DNA of 11,718 bases from Chloroflexota bacterium (GTDB taxonomy: Bacteria > Chloroflexota > Anaerolineae > Promineifilales > Promineifilaceae), in assembly GCA_008501785.1 (NCBI GenBank), contig QQUD01001040.1, positions 1-11,718 of the forward strand. The letters are read 5' to 3'. Positions within the stretch are counted from its first letter, which is position 1. Each line of letters begins with the position of its first letter. Made by a program: the position numbers and the translations under genes. Shown here piece after piece: positions 4,913-11,158 of this stretch. Below the pieces are notes generated by a model. It worked only from the letters and a program-made list of their open reading frames with translations. It searched no databases and was not told where the DNA came from.

Positions 4913-7123
4913 TTATTCTAAACCGGTGAATTCGTCTGCGCTGTAATAACCAGAGTCAATCAAAGTGGCTTTTACATTGTCGGAATCAACGGTGACAACT
5001 GGAGATTGAATCGCCGGAATGTCAGCGGCACCATTGTTGTATGCGCCTGAGGCTGACGGAGCATCACCTGAGAGGAGTGCTACAGCGGCATTGATGGCAT
5101 CGCTAACCAGTGTGCTCACGTCTTTGAAGACAGTCATGGACTGTTTACCATCGATGATGTACTGGACGGAGGCAATTTCGGCATCCTGACCGGTGACATA
5201 GTAGCTGCTCACGTCGCCATCAGCGGCGAAGGTGTCGGCGATGGCTCGGGCGGTTCCGTCGTTCGGAGCCAGGATGAAGACATCGCCTTTATCGTCAGCG
5301 GTGGTGGCGGTCAGGTTGGCTTCGGCCAGATTCTTAGCGGTGTTGAAATCCCAGTTGGTGGTGATTTGACCAATGATTTGGGCTTGTTCATCACGGCTGA
5401 GGTCTACGGTGCCAGATAAAGCTTCAGCTTCGCTGGAGTTCTTGATGACGAATGTGCCGTCAGCAATTTTGGGTTGCAATACATTCCAAGCGCCTTGGAA
5501 GAAGATGAAGGCGTTGTTATCTGTGGCAGCACCTGCATAAAGATAGAGTGGGTTGTCGCTGCCTTCAGCGTTGTCAACCAGGTATTGTGCTTGTTGGGCG
5601 CCAACAGCCAAGCTGTCGAAGGTGACGTAATAATCAACGGCATCGGTGTCGCGGATCAGACGGTCGTAAGAAATAACGCTTACACCAGCGGCTTTCGCAG
5701 CGTCGGCGGCTGCGGCTGCGGCTGTACCATCTTGTGGTGTAATGATTAGAACCTGCACGCCTTTGGTAATCAAGTCCTCAACATTGGCCCGTTCTTTAGC
5801 AGAGTCGCCCTGGCTGAAGAGAATTTCTACTTCGTAGCCAGCAGCTTCTAATGCTTCCGTGAAGCGAGCTTCGTCCTGTACCCAGCGGGGTTCATCTTTG
5901 GTTGGCAGTACGATACCAACTTTGCCAGCCACATCTTCAGCACCGACAACACCGGTAAACTCATCGGCATTGTAGTAACCGGATGTGATCAGGATTTCTT
6001 GTACATTGGCAGCGTCTACGCTAACAACTGGGGATTGAATCGCGGGGACATCGGTTGCGCCATTATTGTAGGAGCCGGTGGCGTTGGGTTCATTGCCTTC
6101 AAGCAAAGCAACCGCAGCACTAATGGCATCATCTACCAGGGTGCGAACATCTTTGAAAACGGTCATGGACTGTTTGCCATCGATGATGTATTGGACGGAA
6201 GCTTTTTCAGCATCCTGACCGGTGACATAGTAGCTGCTTACGTCTCCGTCAGCGGCGAATGTGTCGGCGATGGAGCGAGCAGTTCCGTCGTTCGGCGCCA
6301 GGATGAAGACATCCCCTTTATCTGCGGCGGTGGCGGATGTCAGGTTGGCTTCGGCCAGATTTTTGGCAACGCTGAAATCCCAGTTGGTGGTAATTTGACC
6401 AATGATTTGGGACTGTTCGTCACGGCTGAGGTCTGCTTTGTCGGAGAGGGCTTCGGCTTCGCTGGAGTTTTTGATGACGAATGTGCCGTCAGCAATTTTT
6501 GGTTGCAATACGCTCCAAGCGCCTTGGAAGAAGATGAAGGCGTTGTTGTCGGAAGCAGCGCCTGCATAGAGATAGAGCGGATTGCCGGTTCCGCTGGCAT
6601 TGTCAACCAGGTATTGAGCTTGCTGAGCGCCAACAGCCACGCTGTCGAAGGTGACGTAGTAATTGACTGCGTCGGTATCGCGGATGAGGCGGTCGTAGGA
6701 GATGACCTTGACACCGGCGTCCTTAGCGGCTTCGGCGGCAGCGGCGGCGGCTGTACCATCTTGTGGTGTGATGATAATGACTGATGCGCCTTTGGTAATC
6801 AGGTCTTCGACGTTGGCGCGTTCTTTAGCAGAGTCGCCCTGGCTGAAGAGGATTTCTACATCGTAGCCAGCGGCTTCTAATGCTTCTTTGAAGCGTGTTT
6901 CATCTTGTACCCAACGGGGTTCGTCTTTGGTTGGCAGTACGATACCAACTTTGCCTGCAACTGCTTCAGGTGCGACTTCTGGTTCTTCGCTTGTTGTATC
7001 TTCTGTGGTTTGTGAATCTGCGGGTTCTGCTGGCGTTTCGGCTTGCCCACCACATCCAATCAGTGCAAAGGCTAAAAACATGGCAAACATGGCAAAGGCT
7101 AATTTGAGTAATTTACTGTTCAT
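4913..7123 (-). CDS. chvE: Tandem-duplicated ChvE-like sugar-binding lipoprotein of the ABC importer
   Basis: This 736-residue protein binds the sugar outside the membrane and delivers it to the permease. The signal peptide ends in lipobox LIGC (Cys24), so it is lipid-anchored. An acidic Pro/Thr/Glu linker covers about residues 25-54. Two complete type I periplasmic-binding domains follow at about 55-397 and 398-736, each starting VAGKVGIVLPTKDEPRW. Both carry ChvE-family landmarks: ISYDRLIRDTDAV, YYVTFDS, DNNAFIFFQGAW, APNDGTAR, VTGQDAE and MTVFKDV. Members of this family normally have one domain of about 330 residues, so this is a fusion of two receptors. Start 7123 is preferred to the upstream ATG 7168, which would put 15 residues before the signal peptide; GAGAG (7129-7133) and GGAGG (7136-7140) precede 7123. 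It is first gene of the importer operon. The closest family binds aldoses such as galactose, glucose, arabinose or xylose, but the ligand here is unknown. Confidence 0.92.
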   Translation of the reverse strand: MNSKLLKLAFAMFAMFLAFALIGCGGQAETPAEPADSQTTEDTTSEEPEVAPEAVAGKVGIVLPTKDEPRWVQDETRFKEALEAAGYDVEILFSQGDSAKERANVEDLITKGASVIIITPQDGTAAAAAAEAAKDAGVKVISYDRLIRDTDAVNYYVTFDSVAVGAQQAQYLVDNASGTGNPLYLYAGAASDNNAFIFFQGAWSVLQPKIADGTFVIKNSSEAEALSDKADLSRDEQSQIIGQITTNWDFSVAKNLAEANLTSATAADKGDVFILAPNDGTARSIADTFAADGDVSSYYVTGQDAEKASVQYIIDGKQSMTVFKDVRTLVDDAISAAVALLEGNEPNATGSYNNGATDVPAIQSPVVSVDAANVQEILITSGYYNADEFTGVVGAEDVAGKVGIVLPTKDEPRWVQDEARFTEALEAAGYEVEILFSQGDSAKERANVEDLITKGVQVLIITPQDGTAAAAAADAAKAAGVSVISYDRLIRDTDAVDYYVTFDSLAVGAQQAQYLVDNAEGSDNPLYLYAGAATDNNAFIFFQGAWNVLQPKIADGTFVIKNSSEAEALSGTVDLSRDEQAQIIGQITTNWDFNTAKNLAEANLTATTADDKGDVFILAPNDGTARAIADTFAADGDVSSYYVTGQDAEIASVQYIIDGKQSMTVFKDVSTLVSDAINAAVALLSGDAPSASGAYNNGAADIPAIQSPVVTVDSDNVKATLIDSGYYSADEFTGLE
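4916..5932 (-). repeat. Second (C-terminal) receptor domain, copy 2 of the tandem duplication
   Basis: This 339-codon unit starts VAGKVGIVLPTK and ends at the stop codon. It matches copy 1 with about 46 amino acid differences counted by eye (roughly 86% identity), and many DNA stretches are nearly identical. Confidence 0.9.
5933..6961 (-). repeat. First (N-terminal) receptor domain, copy 1 of the tandem duplication
   Basis: The unit is 343 codons long, and the offset between equivalent bases of the two copies is 1029 bp. The junction reads SGYYNADEFTGVVGAED then VAGKVG, so the copies join by a linker of only a few residues. Confidence 0.9.
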
Positions 7124-7340
7124 TTTTTCTCTCGTCCTCCAAATGGTTGTTAAAAATTTGATTCGCAAGTGTGTTATTGATTAGTTTTTGATTAATTTTG
7201 TGGTTTTTTGCCTCCTTTGTGTGAATTGAACTTATTTTGTTTCCCTTTTATATTAAAGCTGAACAAGAAACGGCCGTATATCCCTAATCTCCACTAATCC
7301 CCTTGGGGAAAAATCCTTATCAGCATTCAGGGAAATCCCT

Positions 7341-7359
7341 TAATCAAACCGATTGATTA
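7341..7359. promoter_or_regulatory. Operator-like 19-bp dyad
   Basis: TAATCAA and TTGATTA are perfect 7-bp inverted arms around a 5-bp spacer (accga). Size and symmetry suit a dimeric DNA-binding protein such as the adjacent LuxR-type regulator. The link to that regulator is inference from position only. Confidence 0.45.
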
Positions 7360-7404
7360 TGAAGTTTTCCTGACATAGCATACAAATAGGGTCAGGAAGG
7401 AATA

Positions 7405-7436
7405 GGTGCGACGCACTTCGGAAAGTGCAACGCACC
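7405..7436. repeat. Imperfect inverted repeat upstream of the response regulator
   Basis: GGTGCG (7405-7410) pairs with CGCACC (7431-7436), and GCACTT (7413-7418) with AAGTGC (7423-7428), separated by a 2x2 mismatch, around the tetraloop CGGA. It may be a dispersed extragenic palindrome or an operator. It lies upstream of the likely transcription start, so it is not a leader hairpin if the TATAAT box at 7467 is used. Confidence 0.55.
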
Positions 7437-7466
7437 CGAAATAGAGAAGAATAACGACTTTTTGCA

Positions 7467-7472
7467 TATAAT
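7467..7472 (+). promoter_or_regulatory. Consensus -10 box (TATAAT) placed for a leaderless transcript
   Basis: A perfect TATAAT ends 6 nt before ATG 7479, so a start site 7 nt after the box would coincide with the A of the start codon. No good -35 hexamer lies 17 nt upstream (GAGAAG), so an activator may be needed. The gene lacks a strong Shine-Dalgarno, consistent with leaderless translation. Confidence 0.4.
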
Positions 7473-7478
7473 AGGTTT

Positions 7479-8528
7479 ATGATGCCCACACGAGTTTTGA
7501 TAGCTGATGATCATGCGTTAATCCGAGCAGGCATTCGCAATGCTTTGAAAGATCAACCCATGCTGGAAATTGTGGGAGAGGTAGGGGATGGAGCAGGCTT
7601 GCTGCCAGCTATTAATACTTTACAGCCAGATTTGCTGCTGATCGATGTGACAATGCCACAATTTGATCCCATTCCTGCCATTCAAAATATTCGGCTGCTC
7701 TATCCCGATTTGAAAATATTGGTGGTTAGTGCATACGATGATGATGTATATGTGCAAGGATTGCTGCGTGCTGGCGTAAATGGATACCATCTCAAAGATC
7801 AGACGTTGAGTGACTTGCGTTTGGCTGTTGAACGTATTTTGGAAGGTGCTCGCTGGATTACCAGTTCGTTGGTTGATAAGTTGATTTCGCCTGCCCAAAC
7901 AAAACCTAAGCTTCATTTATCTCCTCGGCAGCTAGATATATTGCCTTTGCTGGCTGAAGGTTTAGACAACAGAGCCATTGCATCTGAATTGGGCATTAGC
8001 GTTAAAACAGTTGAGACACATTTGACACGCTTGTATCGTCAGTTAAAGGTGCAAAGCAGATTGGAAGCGGCTAATTTTGCTCATCAGCACCCCGAAGTTT
8101 ACTCAAAGAGATTGGGAGTGGAAGTGCCTTTAGAAATTCCATTTGAGAGGCCTCAAGAAAAGCAACCATCCATTTTGGTTGTGGATGATAATCGGCGCTA
8201 CCGGGAACGTTTGCGCCGGATGATCAGTCATGTTTGCCCGCAGGGTGCAATTTACGAAGCTGAAAATTCAAAGGATGCGCTGAATTTGGTGTGGCAAATG
8301 TCGCCGCAGCTGGTATTTGTTGATGTGGTGTTGGGGGATGAGAATGGCATTCAGTGTACGCGTCAAATCAAAGCACAATCTCGGCGGTCTCGTGTGATTT
8401 TGATGAGTGCTTACCCTGACAGGGCATTCCGCAATTCGGGACTTGAGGCGGGCGCTATGGCATTTCTGGACAAAAAAGATATTGATACAGATACACTGTA
8501 TCAAATCATTTCCGATACGATTGATTAA
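7479..8528 (+). CDS. Response regulator with REC - LuxR-type HTH - REC architecture
   Basis: The protein has 349 residues. The first receiver (about 4-122) has acidic pair Asp10/Asp11, phosphoacceptor Asp56 (LLLIDVTMP), Ser84 and Lys106. A NarL/LuxR-type helix-turn-helix follows at about 145-204 (LSPRQLDILPLLAEGLDNRAIASELGIS, KTVETHLTRLYRQL). After a short linker a second full receiver occupies about 230-349, with Asp236/Asp237, phosphoacceptor Asp282 (LVFVDVVLG), SAY and a Lys in FLDKKD. NarL-family regulators normally end after the HTH at about 210-220 residues, so the C-terminal receiver is an addition. Both receivers look competent for phosphorylation. Two start codons occur in a row (7479 and 7482), and only a weak AGG precedes them. 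The kinase gene begins 1 nt after its stop. Likely targets are the divergent importer promoter and its own (inference). Confidence 0.92.
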   Translation: MMPTRVLIADDHALIRAGIRNALKDQPMLEIVGEVGDGAGLLPAINTLQPDLLLIDVTMPQFDPIPAIQNIRLLYPDLKILVVSAYDDDVYVQGLLRAGVNGYHLKDQTLSDLRLAVERILEGARWITSSLVDKLISPAQTKPKLHLSPRQLDILPLLAEGLDNRAIASELGISVKTVETHLTRLYRQLKVQSRLEAANFAHQHPEVYSKRLGVEVPLEIPFERPQEKQPSILVVDDNRRYRERLRRMISHVCPQGAIYEAENSKDALNLVWQMSPQLVFVDVVLGDENGIQCTRQIKAQSRRSRVILMSAYPDRAFRNSGLEAGAMAFLDKKDIDTDTLYQIISDTID

Positions 8529-8529
8529 T

Positions 8530-10128
8530 ATGGACCCATTATTATCCGCTGAACATATCAGCAAGCGAATCGGTTTCTTTGCTGCTTTAAATGATATTAG
8601 CCTGGAGATTTACCCGGGCGAGGTGGTGGGGTTGGCGGGGCGCAGTGGCGCGGGTAAAACTTTGCTCACGCGCATTTTGGCGGGATTGCTTGTGCCGGAT
8701 GCGGGGGAATTGGTGTTTAACGGCCGTTCTCTCACATGGCCCTTCCTCTCCAAAAAAGTGGGTATCAGCTTAATTCACCAAAAACCAATGCTGGCTGATC
8801 AATTCGATATTATCAGTAATATTTTTCTAGGGCATGAAATCAAGTGGTCAATTTTTGGCAGGCAGTTCAATATCCCAAACCAGCGCAAAATGAATGATGA
8901 AGCCAAACGAATCCTTGGGTTACTCGATTTTCGATACAAACCTTTAAGCGAAAAAGTGATCAATCTTTCTAACAGCGACCGGCAGCTTGTTTCAATTGCA
9001 CAAGGAATGGCAGCACCGGCTACACTGCGAATTGTTGATGATCCAACGGCCGTTCTCAGCACGCATTACCAGTCTAGAATGTTATCGTTGATTGAGTCCT
9101 GGCAAAAGCAAAATCTGTCAGTCTTGTACAGTTCACAAAACCTTGACCATCTGTTTGCCGTGACCGATCGCATCATTGTGTTACGTGAAGGGGAACTGGT
9201 CGCCAATTTTGAAACAGATGATACGAATCGGGAAGAGATTGTGGCTGCTTTGGTGGGTAGCGGCGAACAGCAGCAGCGTACGCCAGCTATTTGGGCGCTT
9301 GATAATTATTACCAGGCAAAACAGCAGGCTGAAATTTTGCGACACAATCAGCAGCTGCTAGAGAAAGATTTGGCTGCGCGGGATTCAGTGAATCAGGAGC
9401 TGCTGGAGCAGTTGTCGAAACAGGTGAGGGCGTTGGACAGCGCCAATATGTCATTGCAAGATGCCCAGCGCCGTTTGTTGACCGAGCGTGAGGTGGAACG
9501 GAAGCGTTTGGCTCGTGAACTACATGATGAAACAATTCAAGAGCTGTTGAGTTTGAATTACCAGCTTGAAGAAAACACCCGATTGGCCACGGGGAATGAT
9601 CCTTTGATTGCTGAAATGCATGATATGCGACACATTGTGCAACAAATGGTGACCAATATTCGGGGCATTTGCAGGGATTTGCGCCCGCCTGCAATCGATA
9701 GTCTCGGCTTGGGTGCTGCACTTAAATCTTATATGGCTAACTGGAGCGACCGAACTGGGATTGTGATGAATTTGGATTTGAGTGAGAATTTTGCCCGATT
9801 GCCGGAAACGATTGAACTGTCCATCTTCCGCATTGTGCAGGAGAGTCTCAACAATGTTTGGAAACATTCGGATGCGTCTCAAGTGCGGGTGAGCCTGGAG
9901 TATACGTCACCACGGATGCTCTCTGTGACGATTGCGGATGATGGTAAGGGATTGTCTAGCGATTTTGATTTGTCAATGGTGAGCGATTCGGGTCATTTTG
10001 GATTGTTGGGTATTAGCGAACGGGTGGCCCTGCTGGGGGGCAGTTTGCAGTTTGCGAATAATCCAGAGGGGGGGCTGATGATTCAGGCGCAAATTCCGCA
10101 TCCAAAAGTGACGCGAGAAAATGAATAG
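8530..10128 (+). CDS. Histidine kinase with N-terminal degenerate ABC ATPase domain (CUT2 ATPase-like) as sensor
   Basis: The protein has 532 residues and no membrane segment, so it is cytoplasmic. Residues 1-245 are an ABC domain related to the first domain of CUT2 sugar ATPases: Walker A GRSGAGKT (37-44), Q-loop LIHQ (Gln84), NIFLGHEI, and the closing EEIVAALVG. Active-site parts are altered: the signature is LSNSD instead of LSGGQ, Walker B is IVDDPTAVL with Asp171 for the catalytic Glu, and Gln203 replaces the switch His (SSQNL against ITHKL in the importer ATPase). Residues 260-325 look like a coiled coil. The HisKA_3 box ERKRLARELHDE holds phosphoacceptor His332. The HATPase domain has an N-box QESLNNVWKH (437-446), DDGKG (470-474) and GLLGISERV. 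It starts at ATG 8530, 1 nt after the regulator stop and without its own clear ribosome site, so translation is probably coupled. It most likely phosphorylates the adjacent regulator. Confidence 0.92.
   Translation: MDPLLSAEHISKRIGFFAALNDISLEIYPGEVVGLAGRSGAGKTLLTRILAGLLVPDAGELVFNGRSLTWPFLSKKVGISLIHQKPMLADQFDIISNIFLGHEIKWSIFGRQFNIPNQRKMNDEAKRILGLLDFRYKPLSEKVINLSNSDRQLVSIAQGMAAPATLRIVDDPTAVLSTHYQSRMLSLIESWQKQNLSVLYSSQNLDHLFAVTDRIIVLREGELVANFETDDTNREEIVAALVGSGEQQQRTPAIWALDNYYQAKQQAEILRHNQQLLEKDLAARDSVNQELLEQLSKQVRALDSANMSLQDAQRRLLTEREVERKRLARELHDETIQELLSLNYQLEENTRLATGNDPLIAEMHDMRHIVQQMVTNIRGICRDLRPPAIDSLGLGAALKSYMANWSDRTGIVMNLDLSENFARLPETIELSIFRIVQESLNNVWKHSDASQVRVSLEYTSPRMLSVTIADDGKGLSSDFDLSMVSDSGHFGLLGISERVALLGGSLQFANNPEGGLMIQAQIPHPKVTRENE
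8719..8728. repeat. Iterated palindrome AACGGCCGTT
   Basis: This copy is in the ABC domain of the kinase and codes for NGRS. It is the only exact copy not read as Thr-Ala-Val. Confidence 0.75.
9045..9054. repeat. Iterated palindrome AACGGCCGTT at the Walker B motif of the kinase
   Basis: It codes for the TAV of DDPTAVL, where the true importer ATPase has DEPTAAL. Confidence 0.75.
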
Positions 10129-10147
10129 TTCCTCATGTCACTTTTGG
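10102..10147 (+). terminator. Hairpin over the kinase stop codon, possible terminator
   Basis: CCAAAAGTGAC (10102-10112) and GTCACTTTTGG (10137-10147) are perfect 11-bp complements around a 24-nt loop that contains the TAG stop (10126-10128). A short GTTTT follows. The gap to the convergent apbE stop is only 28 bp. The long loop and short T-run make it a weak intrinsic terminator at best. Confidence 0.45.
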
Positions 10148-10156
10148 GTTTTATGC

Positions 10157-11158
10157 TCATCCAAATCCTGCTGATGAAATCACTTTTGATGTTTTTGTAA
10201 CCAAATAGGCTTCAGCGTGTGGCAGCCGGTTTATCAGATTGAGTCCTGCCTGTGAACCGAGGACGGTAACGGCCGTTGCCAACCCATCCGCCAGCATCAC
10301 TGAAGGCGCAGTAACCGTCACGCTTGCTAGGTTTGGTGCAGAGTATCCGGTACGCGGGTCTAAAATGTGGTGTTGGCTCAGGTCAGCCGTAAATGGCTGC
10401 ATGTAATCCCCAGAGGTGGCGGCTGCCTGATTGTGCAAGCTGAGTTTTGCCAAAATAGCTTCAGATTGTGGTCGCGGTGACTGCACACCGATTTGCCAAG
10501 GTTGATTCATGTCTTTTTCGCCAGAGGCCATCAAGTCGCCGCCAGCTTCGACCATGACGTTGTGAAAACCCTGTTCGTGCAAAACGGCCGTTCCTGCATC
10601 TACAATATACCCTTTACCAATGCCATCGAGCGTGATGCTCATCTCGGGTTTGGCGAAGGTGATATTTTTGCCATTGATGTGAATGTTTTTGTAGTTGACG
10701 AGTTGTTTGGTGGTGGAAACGGCCGTTTCCGACGGCAGTTCATCGTTTTTTTGATGCTCCTGGTACAAATCCACAAGCGGTTTAATTGTGATGTCAAAGG
10801 CTCCATTTGACATATCACTGATTTGCTGTGATTGATCGATTAAATCCAGCAGTGGGTCGCTGGCGTTGTTTAAATAGCCTTGTTGGTTGAGGGTGGATAG
10901 TTGGCTGGTTGGTTGGTGGTGGCTGAGAATCGACTCGAGGTGTGCCATGTGGTTGAGGGTGGCGGAAACGGCCGTTTTTGCCACCCCTTCATCCTCACCA
11001 ATCACCGTCAAATTCACAACCGTTCCCATCAGCACCCGGCTCTCAGAAACTTCTACGAGCGGCGATTGTTGATTTCGGATGCCTAACTTCCAGGCGACTC
11101 CAGCTGCCGCGCTGGCACCAATCATTTTGATTACTTGTCTTCTTGATACCTGTTTCAT
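10157..11158 (-). CDS. apbE: ApbE-family FAD:protein FMN transferase with Tat-like signal
   Basis: ApbE enzymes move FMN from FAD onto a Thr of target flavoproteins outside the cytoplasmic membrane, using Mg2+. This 333-residue protein shows the family motifs MGTVVNLTV, GAFDITIKPLVDL, DGIGKGYIVD, VEAGGDL, ATSGDY, HILDPRTG and SVMLADGLATAVTVLG (metal-site Asp and Thr in the last). The N-terminus SRRQVIKMIGASAAAGVAW looks like a twin-arginine signal without a lipobox. Start 11158 is chosen over an in-frame ATG at 11203: AAAGGGGG lies 7 nt upstream and the ATG overlaps the stop of the preceding gene as ATGA. The coupling to a polyferredoxin gene suggests that its substrate is an FMN-binding domain in that protein or in a partner outside the window. 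Four copies of the AACGGCCGTT palindrome lie within this gene. Confidence 0.93.
   Translation of the reverse strand: MKQVSRRQVIKMIGASAAAGVAWKLGIRNQQSPLVEVSESRVLMGTVVNLTVIGEDEGVAKTAVSATLNHMAHLESILSHHQPTSQLSTLNQQGYLNNASDPLLDLIDQSQQISDMSNGAFDITIKPLVDLYQEHQKNDELPSETAVSTTKQLVNYKNIHINGKNITFAKPEMSITLDGIGKGYIVDAGTAVLHEQGFHNVMVEAGGDLMASGEKDMNQPWQIGVQSPRPQSEAILAKLSLHNQAAATSGDYMQPFTADLSQHHILDPRTGYSAPNLASVTVTAPSVMLADGLATAVTVLGSQAGLNLINRLPHAEAYLVTKTSKVISSAGFG
10268..10277. repeat. Iterated palindrome AACGGCCGTT in apbE (C-terminal region)
   Basis: It codes for TAV within LATAVTVLG, next to the ApbE metal-binding region. Confidence 0.75.
10583..10592. repeat. Iterated palindrome AACGGCCGTT in apbE (middle)
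   Basis: It codes for TAV within GTAVLHEQG. Confidence 0.75.
10715..10730. repeat. Iterated palindrome GGAAACGGCCGTTTCC in apbE
   Basis: Its 16 bases are identical to those at 715-730 in an unrelated gene, and it codes for ETAVS in a surface-like segment (LPSETAVSTT). Confidence 0.85.
10966..10977. repeat. Iterated palindrome AAACGGCCGTTT in apbE (N-terminal region)
   Basis: It codes for KTAVS within GVAKTAVSATLN. Confidence 0.8.

Larger units (their letters stand above)
7124..7478. promoter_or_regulatory. Divergent control region between the importer and signalling operons
   Basis: This 355-bp gap contains no gene that I can support. It must hold the promoters of both operons. From left to right it has the receptor ribosome sites, a TAATAT box on the minus strand (7250-7255) that could be a -10 element for the importer, one imperfect copy of the window-wide palindrome (AACGGCCGTA near 7269-7278), CCCCTTGGGG (7299-7308), imperfect repeats of ATCC(C)TTAATC between 7281 and 7345, a 19-bp dyad at 7341-7359, a hairpin at 7405-7436 and a TATAAT box at 7467-7472. 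Confidence 0.6.

Noticed and set aside
5695..5730. A GGCTGC-type tandem repeat inside the receptor gene.
   Set aside because: It is simply the Ala-rich codons of the TAAAAAADAAK helix, present in both domains.
5999..6784. A 261-codon open frame on the plus strand opposite the receptor gene.
   Set aside because: It is antisense to a clear ChvE-like domain and has low-complexity Gly/Val-rich composition. A similar shadow appears opposite the second copy, as expected from the duplication.
4913..7123. The duplicated receptor as an assembly duplicate.
   Set aside because: The copies differ at about 46 residues and many silent sites, and the frame runs through the junction, so a simple assembly error is unlikely, though long reads would settle it.
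7124..7478. A small gene or riboswitch in the large divergent gap.
   Set aside because: No open frame with a ribosome site and plausible protein was seen, and the hairpins do not match a riboswitch that I recognise.
8407..8529. A longer kinase starting at 8407 inside the response regulator gene.
   Set aside because: The extra 41 residues match no domain, lie out of frame within the second receiver, and the ABC domain starts naturally at MDPLLSAEH (8530).
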